DNA from: DASYDU01 sp036499445
Lineage (GTDB): Bacteria; Planctomycetota; Planctomycetia; Pirellulales; Lacipirellulaceae
DNA: 10,868 bases
Assembly (NCBI GenBank): GCA_036499445.1
Contig: DASYDU010000290.1
Location: forward strand, 1-10,868
Reading direction: 5' to 3'
In this document: positions 6,203 through 10,868 of the stretch, piece after piece
Layout: each line of letters starts with the position of its first letter
Numbering within the stretch: the first letter of the stretch is position 1
The notes under the pieces: generated by a model
Told to the model about the DNA's origin: nothing
The model's database searches: none
What the model saw: only the letters and a program-made list of their open reading frames with translations
Position numbers and translations under genes: made by a program

Positions 6203-7423
6203 ATGCCGAATGCATTCGCGACAACTCAAGTACCCGACTCCGCCGGCCGCTTCGGCCCGTTCGGCGGCCGCTACGTCCCGGAAACGCTCATCCGCGCACT
6301 CGACGAGCTGGCCATTGAATACGACAAAGCGGCGAAAGACGCTAAGTTTCAAGCCGAGCTGGCAGACCTGTTGAAAAACTACGTCGGTCGCCCTTCGCCG
6401 CTGTACCACGCCAAGCGCCTCTCAGAACAATGCGGCGGCGCCCAAATCTGGCTCAAGCGCGAGGACCTCAATCACACTGGCGCCCACAAAATCAACAACA
6501 CACTCGGCCAAGCCCTCCTCACGCTGCGCATGAAGAAGCGGCGCGTGATTGCCGAAACCGGCGCCGGCCAGCACGGCGTCGCCACCGCCACTGCCTGCGC
6601 CCATTTCGGCCTCGATTGCGTCGTCTACATGGGCGAAGAAGATATCCGCCGGCAAGCGCCCAACGTTTTCAGCATGAAGCTCCTCGGGGCCGAAGTCCGG
6701 CCCGTTTCCAGCGGCTCGCGCACCCTCCGCGACGCGATCAACGAAGCCATGCGCGATTGGATGAGCAGCGTCGAGACGACCCACTACATCCTCGGCTCCG
6801 TCGTCGGACCCCATCCCTTCCCGCGCATCGTCCGCGATTTCCAGTCCGTCATCGGCCGCGAAACGATCGAGCAATCACGCGCCCAGTTCGGCCGACTACC
6901 CGACACGGTCGTGGCCTGCGTCGGCGGTGGCAGCAACGCGGCGGGCATGTTCTATCCCCTCATCGAGCACAAATCCGTCGCCCTTGTCGGCGTCGAAGCC
7001 GGCGGACGCAGCGATAAGCCCGGCGACCACGCGGCCCCGCTCAGCCACGGCCAACCCGGCGTCCTCCACGGGAGCTTTAGCTACGTGATGCAAGACGAAG
7101 ACGGCCAAACCTGCGACGTCCACTCCATGTCCGCCGGCCTCGACTACCCAGGCGTCGGCCCCGAGCATAGCTATTGGAAAGACTCCGGCCGCGTCACCTA
7201 CACCAGCTCCGGAGACGGCGACGCGATGGCGGCCTTCGACGCGCTCGCCCGCAGCGAAGGCATCCTCCCCGCCCTCGAAAGCTCACACGCCGTAGCCAAA
7301 GCGATGGAGCACGCCCGCGCCAAAGCAAAAGATCACACGATCATTGTCTGCCTCAGCGGCCGCGGCGACAAAGACGCCGCCGAAATCGCCCGGCTGAAGG
7401 GAGTATCGTCTACGTACCATTAA
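6203..7423 (+). CDS. trpB: Tryptophan synthase beta chain
   Basis: A 406-residue protein, the normal length. TrpB joins indole with serine to make tryptophan, using PLP, in an alpha2-beta2 complex with TrpA. The PLP lysine is K96 in HTGAHKINNT. The catalytic Glu is E118 in ETGAGQHG. The phosphate loop is GGGSNAAG (241-248). AGLDYPGVGPEHSYW (311-325) carries the mobile-domain Asp (D314). E359 is in ALESSHA, and SGRGDKD (385-391) supplies the Ser that contacts the cofactor ring. The ATG at 6203 is the first in-frame ATG and gives the expected N-terminus. A TTG at 6068 would translate a dispersed repeat. TGGGGA (6186-6191) is a weak, distant Shine-Dalgarno. No tryptophan-rich leader peptide or attenuator is seen upstream. 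The 3' end overlaps a minus-strand small gene by 14 bases, which separates it from trpA. Confidence 0.96.
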   Translation: MPNAFATTQVPDSAGRFGPFGGRYVPETLIRALDELAIEYDKAAKDAKFQAELADLLKNYVGRPSPLYHAKRLSEQCGGAQIWLKREDLNHTGAHKINNTLGQALLTLRMKKRRVIAETGAGQHGVATATACAHFGLDCVVYMGEEDIRRQAPNVFSMKLLGAEVRPVSSGSRTLRDAINEAMRDWMSSVETTHYILGSVVGPHPFPRIVRDFQSVIGRETIEQSRAQFGRLPDTVVACVGGGSNAAGMFYPLIEHKSVALVGVEAGGRSDKPGDHAAPLSHGQPGVLHGSFSYVMQDEDGQTCDVHSMSAGLDYPGVGPEHSYWKDSGRVTYTSSGDGDAMAAFDALARSEGILPALESSHAVAKAMEHARAKAKDHTIIVCLSGRGDKDAAEIARLKGVSSTYH

Positions 7424-7628
7424 TCGGAAGCGTGATAACTTCAGCAATATTACGATAGGCTATGAATCGCCAGCGGTCGCCTTCAAAGACAAGGCAATCG
7501 GAACTGTTCGGTCTGGCTGCGATATCGTACGGTTGCTCGACCCGAAGTGCGGAGCCATTGTTGAGGTGTATTTCGATCGGCGTGAACGGGCTCCGATTCA
7601 TCAATTCGACCATTTGGGATGCGTTCAT
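7410..7628 (-). CDS. Small conserved hypothetical protein between trpB and trpA
   Basis: A 72-residue protein that begins MNASQMVELMNRSPFTPIEI and continues HLNNGSALRVEQP, a segment with the DNA/FVFEGD-like 'CLVFEGDRWRFIAY', and an ending IAEVITLPI. The pattern (short helix, 'SPFTPIEIHLNNG', alternating strands, hydrophobic end) resembles a small family I recall as frequent in planctomycetes, with no known function. It is soluble with no membrane segment. It overlaps the end of trpB convergently by 14 bases and is divergent from trpA (66 bases between starts). Its base composition is less GC-rich than that of the trp genes, suggesting a later insertion. The start at 7628 is the most upstream ATG; no Shine-Dalgarno supports it. 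The opposite-strand open frame here shows no family character. Confidence 0.65.
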   Translation of the reverse strand: MNASQMVELMNRSPFTPIEIHLNNGSALRVEQPYDIAARPNSSDCLVFEGDRWRFIAYRNIAEVITLPINGT

Positions 7629-7694
7629 TTCGGCAGCATTAAGGCGGGTTTCGGCCTTCCTCTATAAAGTATACCAGGTCCATCCCAGTAAATC

Positions 7695-8495
7695 ATGCCC
7701 GCCATCGACGACCTCTTCACGAACCTCCGCCGCGAAAAACGCAAGGCGCTCATGCCTTTCGTCACCGCCGGCGATCCCGATTTAGAATTCACGGCCGCCG
7801 TGGTCAAAGAGCTCGTCGCGCGCGGTTCGCATCTCTGCGAAGTCGGGATCCCCTACAGCGATCCCATTGCCGACGGCCCGGTGATCCAAGCCTCCTACAC
7901 CCGCGCTTTAAATCACAAAATCAAACTCGCCGACATCCTCACCACGCTCGGCGAAGTCACGCCAAAAGTCGCCGCGCCGCTGGTCACGATGGTCAGCTAT
8001 GCCATCGTCTACCGACACGGCCTCGACAAGTACGTCGCCGACATTCAATCGCGCGGCCTCGCTGGTCTCATCGTCCCCGATCTCCCCGTTGAAGAGTCAG
8101 CCCAACTCGCCAAGATCTGCGCCGCGGCCGGCATCAGTTTGATCCAGCTCGTCACCCCCACCACGCCACGCGATCGTGCGCTCCGCATCGCCGCCACGTC
8201 GACCGGCTTCCTCTATTACGTCTCCGTGGCCGGCATCACCGGCGAACGCACCAAGCTGCCGCCCGACCTAGTCGACAACGTCGGCTGGCTCCGCAGCCAG
8301 ACCGAGCTCCCCATCTGCATCGGCTTCGGCATTGCCACCCCCGAACACGTGAGGCTGCTCGCCCCCGTGGCCGACGGCCTGATCGTCGGCTCGGCCATCG
8401 TCCGCCGCGTCGCCACCGCCGCGGACCAACGTCGCGACGCAGTCCTCCGGAATATCGGCGACTACGTGACCGAACTACTCAACGCGTTGCCGTAA
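7695..8495 (+). CDS. trpA: Tryptophan synthase alpha chain
   Basis: A 266-residue protein. TrpA cleaves indole-3-glycerol phosphate to indole, which is channelled to TrpB. The catalytic Glu is E49 in CEVGIPYSDP and the catalytic Asp is D60 in IADGPVIQ, at the same residue numbers as in the Salmonella enzyme. VPDLPVEE, FLYYVSVAGITG and the phosphate-binding segments GFGIATPEH and DGLIVGSAIV are all present, so it should be active. The start MPAIDDLF is typical for the family. No strong Shine-Dalgarno lies before 7695, but an AT-rich patch, TATAAAGTATAC (7663-7674), sits 20-30 bases upstream. Because a minus-strand gene intervenes after trpB, trpA probably has its own promoter or is reached by read-through. 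Confidence 0.96.
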   Translation: MPAIDDLFTNLRREKRKALMPFVTAGDPDLEFTAAVVKELVARGSHLCEVGIPYSDPIADGPVIQASYTRALNHKIKLADILTTLGEVTPKVAAPLVTMVSYAIVYRHGLDKYVADIQSRGLAGLIVPDLPVEESAQLAKICAAAGISLIQLVTPTTPRDRALRIAATSTGFLYYVSVAGITGERTKLPPDLVDNVGWLRSQTELPICIGFGIATPEHVRLLAPVADGLIVGSAIVRRVATAADQRRDAVLRNIGDYVTELLNALP

Positions 8496-8505
8496 CCTTC
8501 GCCTC

Positions 8506-8549
8506 GATCCAGTCGATCCTGCCACATCCTGCAATCCCGTCAAAAAAAG
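8506..8549 (-). repeat. GGAT-unit interspersed repeat, copy C
   Basis: On the minus strand this reads TTTTTTTGACGGGAT, TGCAGGAT, GTGGCAGGAT, CGACTGGAT, the same pattern as copies A and B. It starts 11 bases after the trpA stop codon, in the transcribed 3' region of trpA. Confidence 0.6.
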
Positions 8550-8623
8550 TTATGCTCGCCGACCCTCGCTCCGTCCGATACCAGAAAAGGCCTCGCCGCC
8601 GGCAGATTCACGGCAAATTGAAT

Positions 8624-8653
8624 TTGACCCATACGACGAAGCTAAGGTAAAAT
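8624..8653 (+). promoter_or_regulatory. Sigma-70-like promoter driving the structured leader and 8841 gene
   Basis: TTGACC (8624-8629) and TAAAAT (8648-8653) are 18 bases apart, each matching 5 of 6 consensus positions. This is the best promoter match in the window. The expected transcription start, about 8660, falls on the first bases of a predicted stem (GGGTCG, 8659-8664). Confidence 0.55.
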
Positions 8654-8658
8654 TGAGA

Positions 8659-8840
8659 GGGTCGAGGCGACCACGGCCATCAAGCGATGCTTGGCCGGCA
8701 CCAATCGCCTCGGCCGACCCCCGAATTGCTACAGGCGGCGGGTCGCCCTCCTTGCAAGACGACCTGCCGCAAATTTAGTGTGCGGCGACTGTGGACCAGT
8801 TCCTTCCCGCACGCGAGCGCTCGCGAGGAGGAAACTGTCG
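8659..8840 (+). ncRNA. Candidate structured 5' leader RNA (possible cis-regulator)
   Basis: Outer stem P1: 8659-8664 pairs with 8715-8720, and 8665-8670 with 8705-8710, leaving a 4-base CGGC bulge. Inside it, 8674-8677 pairs with 8694-8697 and CAAGC (8681-8685) with GCTTG (8689-8693). Stem P2: 8735-8745 pairs with 8760-8770, 11 bp with one G-U. Its 14-base loop (8746-8759) contains CCTCCT (8747-8752), the exact complement of the Shine-Dalgarno AGGAGG (8826-8831) of the next gene. A weak third hairpin (8787-8791 with 8797-8801) follows. P1 begins where transcription should start from the 8624-8653 promoter. I do not recognise a known riboswitch class. The fold was drawn by eye and GC-rich DNA yields chance stems, so this remains a candidate. 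Confidence 0.45.
8812..8831 (+). promoter_or_regulatory. Palindrome abutting a strong Shine-Dalgarno
   Basis: CGCGAGCGCTCGCG (8812-8825) is a perfect 14-base palindrome, directly followed by AGGAGG (8826-8831), nine bases before the ATG at 8841. As RNA it can form a 5-bp stem with a GCGC loop next to the ribosome site. As DNA it could be a protein-binding site. The Shine-Dalgarno decides the start of the 8841 gene. Confidence 0.5.
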
Positions 8841-9383
8841 ATGCGTCTGGAAGATCGTGGCCACGTCCTGCGGCGTTTCTTCGCCGGTCTCACCGAATAC
8901 GCCTTCCACACCCGGCTCGGTGTCGCCGATCCGCCGCTGGTTGACTACCTCGCCGAGCTCCTCGTGCGGTTCGTCCGCTGCGACGAACTTTACCCCGTTC
9001 GCACTCCCCGCGGCCAGCGGCTCGTCCAAGTCGCCGACATGTTGGCCGAGGCCGAACATCGCGAGGGCCCCGCCCGCCGGCAAGTCCACCGCCACATCGG
9101 CGACTTCACGCTCTTCTGGACCGGCGTCTATCCCGAAGTCGTCGACGGCATGCGACGCGGCAGCAAAGACGCCTTCATCGATTATCAGCAGCAGGGCAAG
9201 CGTGCCTATTGGATCGCCAGCACCATCCCAGTCGAGAAGAGCCCGGTCGAAAAAGAGGCCGACTCCTCCCACGTCCTCAAGCGGCTCAGCGAGCAATTCG
9301 ACCTCTGCGTCTACGGCCTCGCGGAAGTCCGCCGTCAGTGGGAAGACCGCGATGATGCGCCCGACGCGCCGCTACTTTTATGA
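8841..9383 (+). CDS. Uncharacterised 180-residue cytoplasmic protein
   Basis: The ATG at 8841 follows AGGAGG with a 9-base spacer. An in-frame upstream start at 8691 would code through the foldable leader and gives a low-complexity basic peptide, so it was not used. The protein starts MRLEDRGHVLRRFFAGLTEY, continues with DYLAELLVRFVRCDELY (about residues 36-52), and has a striking central stretch RRQVHRHIGDFTLFWTGVYP (about 78-97). It ends in a charged tail with QFDLCVYGLAEVRRQWEDRD. There is no signal peptide or membrane helix, and it is rich in Arg and charged residues. It looks all-alpha and conserved rather than random, and I believe similar proteins occur in planctomycetes, but I cannot name the family or function. 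A structured leader with its own promoter suggests regulated expression. The DUF4160 frame starts 24 bases after its stop. Confidence 0.75.
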   Translation: MRLEDRGHVLRRFFAGLTEYAFHTRLGVADPPLVDYLAELLVRFVRCDELYPVRTPRGQRLVQVADMLAEAEHREGPARRQVHRHIGDFTLFWTGVYPEVVDGMRRGSKDAFIDYQQQGKRAYWIASTIPVEKSPVEKEADSSHVLKRLSEQFDLCVYGLAEVRRQWEDRDDAPDAPLLL

Positions 9384-9407
9384 ATGAATTGCTGTTAAGC
9401 TTGCGAA

Positions 9408-9644
9408 ATTCCCACCGTTCGCCGCATCGGCCCATATCGCTTTCACTTCTATTCGGACGAACGTGGCGAGCCCCCTCACATTCATGTGCGAACGTCCGAT
9501 GGCGAGTGTAAGTTCTGGCTTGATCCGATCAAATTGGCAAAGAATCGAGGATTGGCAAATCACACGGTCCGCGAAATCGAGCAGATTGTCGCAGACCATC
9601 AAGATTTTCTGAAGGCAAAATATGGTGAGATCCATCGCTCCTGA
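9408..9644 (+). CDS. DUF4160 family small protein with apparent ATT start
   Basis: A 78-residue frame reads xPTVRRIGPYRFHFYSDE and then the hallmark EPPHIHV, followed by KFWLDPIKLAKNRG and ADHQDFLKAKYGEI, the DUF4160 layout from end to end. Family members usually begin Met-Pro-Thr; here the codon at that place is ATT (9408). The frame is closed 12 bases earlier by TAA (9396). The only nearby in-frame ATG (9384) makes a four-codon stub ending at that TAA, and no GTG or TTG lies between. No Shine-Dalgarno precedes the ATT. Either a rare ATT start is used, perhaps by reinitiation after the upstream stop (9383), or the start was recently lost. It overlaps DUF2442 by 23 bases, a gene pair common in bacterial accessory DNA and sometimes proposed as toxin-antitoxin-like; the function is unproven. 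GC is visibly lower than in the neighbours. Confidence 0.7.
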   Translation: MPTVRRIGPYRFHFYSDERGEPPHIHVRTSDGECKFWLDPIKLAKNRGLANHTVREIEQIVADHQDFLKAKYGEIHRS

Positions 9645-9897
9645 TACCGCTGTTGAAGTTGAGCCGATTGCAATTCGTGCCTGGTCAGAGAAGCGCACGG
9701 TCTTTGTTGAGCTGGCCGACGGTCGAATTGTTGGCTTTTCAGCAGATCGCTTCCGAATTCTGCGCGATGCCACGGACGCTGAACTTAACAAAGTTAGCTT
9801 GGAGGTAAACGGTCACGCTTTGCGCTGGGAACAGCTCGACGAAGATATCACAGTCGCCGGAATCGTAGCCGGTCACTTTCAGCTGCCAAAGCGATAG
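9622..9897 (+). CDS. DUF2442 family small protein
   Basis: A 91-residue protein starting at ATG 9622, inside the 3' end of the DUF4160 gene. GAAGG (9611-9615) sits 6 bases upstream, so translation is likely coupled. After a variable N-terminus, AWSEKRTVFVELADGRIVGF (about residues 20-39) matches the DUF2442 'expression of a strand followed by xDGxxxxF' pattern. RFRILRDATDAELNKVSL and then ALRWEQLDEDITVAGI follow the usual order of the family. It has no membrane segment. DUF2442 and DUF4160 genes are frequently adjacent; the fold is small and DNA binding has been suggested for relatives, but no function can be read here. Lower GC than the flanking genes supports acquisition together with its partner. 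Confidence 0.8.
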   Translation: MVRSIAPDTAVEVEPIAIRAWSEKRTVFVELADGRIVGFSADRFRILRDATDAELNKVSLEVNGHALRWEQLDEDITVAGIVAGHFQLPKR

Positions 9898-10020
9898 ACG
9901 TCGTTTGATCGAAATCTCATTTCAACTAACTTGCCGGTGGAAGAATGGCGGCGGCGCGTATACGATTAGCCTTGAATGCGCCCGGCACCAAATGGCCCAA
10001 CCGCCGCAATTCGACTGGTC

Positions 10021-10868
10021 ATGAAAAAACTTCTCGACATCACCCGCGACGTCCCCCAGCATTGGGTCGGCGACGGCTTTCCCGTCCGCAGCCTTTTCTC
10101 TTACGGCCGTAATGCCGCCGCGGTCGATCCTTTCCTGCTCTTCGACTATGCCGGTCCGCATGAGTTCCCGCCCGGCACCGCCCCGCGCGGCGTCGGCGAG
10201 CATCCCCATCGTGGCTTCGAAACCGTCACCATCGTCTACGCCGGCGAGCTCGAGCATCGCGACTCTGGCGGCAATCACGGCAAGATTGGCCCCGGCGACG
10301 TGCAGTGGATGACCGCCGCATCCGGCGTTGTCCACGAAGAGTTTCACAGCGCCGATTTCACGCGCCGCGGCGGCACATTTCAGGTGATCCAGCTTTGGGT
10401 CAACCTGCCGGCCAAGCTCAAAATGTCGCCGCCTCGCTATCAGGAAATCCTCAACTCACAGATTCCCAAGGTCCCGCTACCCAGCGGCGGCGGCAGCGTT
10501 CGAGTGATCGCCGGCGAATTCCGCGGCACCCGGGGCCCGGCAAAAACTTTTACGCCCGTCAGCCTGTGGGACCTGCAATTGACGGCCGGCCACACCGTCG
10601 AGCTTGAGAGTCCGGCGGGCGACACGACGCTGCTGGTCGTCCAAACAGGCGGCGTCACAGTAAATGCCGTCGACAAAGTCCACCCCCTTGAGCTCGCGCT
10701 CTTCGATCGAACCGGCGAAGATATTACCATCACCGCCGAGGAAGACTCGCGAGCCCTGTTTCTTGCCGGCCGGCCGCTCGGCGAGCCGGTCGTCGGCCAA
10801 GGCCCCTTCGTCATGAACACCGCCGCCGAGATTCAGCAAGCCGTTGCCGACTACCAGAGCGGTCGCAT
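10021..10868 (+). CDS. Pirin family protein (3' end cut by window)
   Basis: The frame is open from ATG 10021 to the window end, 282 complete codons. Pirins are bicupin metalloproteins; bacterial members include quercetin 2,3-dioxygenase-like enzymes, but many have no known substrate. The N-terminal cupin has EHPHRGFETVT with H61 and H63, and SGVVHEEF with H105 and E107, the complete metal-binding set of the family. VQWMTAASG and QLWVNLP are also typical. The C-terminal cupin (about 160-282) includes SVRVIAGEFRGTRGPAKTF and FLAGRPLGEPVVGQGPFVMN. The usual length is 280-300 residues, so only a few residues are missing. No strong Shine-Dalgarno is seen. The gap after the DUF2442 gene is 123 bases, with no clear terminator and nothing else recognised in it. 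Confidence 0.93.
   Translation, partial: MKKLLDITRDVPQHWVGDGFPVRSLFSYGRNAAAVDPFLLFDYAGPHEFPPGTAPRGVGEHPHRGFETVTIVYAGELEHRDSGGNHGKIGPGDVQWMTAASGVVHEEFHSADFTRRGGTFQVIQLWVNLPAKLKMSPPRYQEILNSQIPKVPLPSGGGSVRVIAGEFRGTRGPAKTFTPVSLWDLQLTAGHTVELESPAGDTTLLVVQTGGVTVNAVDKVHPLELALFDRTGEDITITAEEDSRALFLAGRPLGEPVVGQGPFVMNTAAEIQQAVADYQSGR

Noticed and set aside
8551..8556. TATGCT as a -10 element after trpA
   Set aside because: There is no reasonable -35 at 16-18 bases, and the much better promoter at 8624-8653 lies just downstream.
8691..8840. 50-residue N-terminal extension of the 8841 protein
   Set aside because: It reads through the foldable leader, yields a basic low-complexity peptide, and ignores the strong AGGAGG placed for the ATG at 8841.

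Overview
The window looks like GC-rich chromosome from a planctomycete, most likely of the Pirellulales/Pirellula type. This is inferred from one gene that joins a dockerin-like calcium repeat to a PEP-CTERM anchor, a Tat-exported DUF3500 protein, scattered single genes, and dispersed short repeats made of GGAT units. No rRNA, tRNA, CRISPR array, insertion sequence or prophage gene is visible.

Layout. Positions 1-91 hold the tail of an unrecognised gene. A ~90-base imperfect inverted repeat and a promoter-like site then lead to a large two-membrane-helix protein with a Pro/Ala and Gly/Ser linker (286-1728). Next is a stand-alone NAD(P)H-hydrate epimerase (1851-2597). From 2708 to 3872 lies a broken secreted zinc phospholipase C / S1-P1 nuclease-like gene with a dockerin-like repeat and PEP-CTERM tail. 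It carries two frameshifts and a lost zinc ligand, and its 3' end overlaps a convergent DUF3500 gene (3800-4957, minus). The DNA repair glycosylase mutM (5057-5920, minus) is divergent from trpB (6203-7423). trpA follows (7695-8495), but a small minus-strand gene (7410-7628) sits between the two trp genes. Three copies of a GGAT-unit repeat surround mutM/trpB/trpA.

From 8496 to 8840 there is no gene. This stretch holds a repeat copy, the best sigma-70-like promoter in the window, and about 180 bases of strongly foldable leader. That leader contains an 11-bp hairpin whose loop carries CCTCCT, the exact complement of the downstream Shine-Dalgarno AGGAGG. It precedes an uncharacterised 180-residue protein (8841-9383). 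A lower-GC accessory pair follows: DUF4160, with no ATG where the family begins (ATT instead), overlapping DUF2442. A pirin-family protein starts at 10021 and runs off the end.

How the genes work together. TrpB and TrpA form tryptophan synthase and are the only clear functional pair. NnrE (metabolite repair) and MutM (oxidised-base repair) are housekeeping genes. The rest are secreted or membrane proteins and small accessory genes. The most interesting candidates are the structured leader at 8659-8840, the decayed zinc enzyme, and the ATT-initiated DUF4160 gene.
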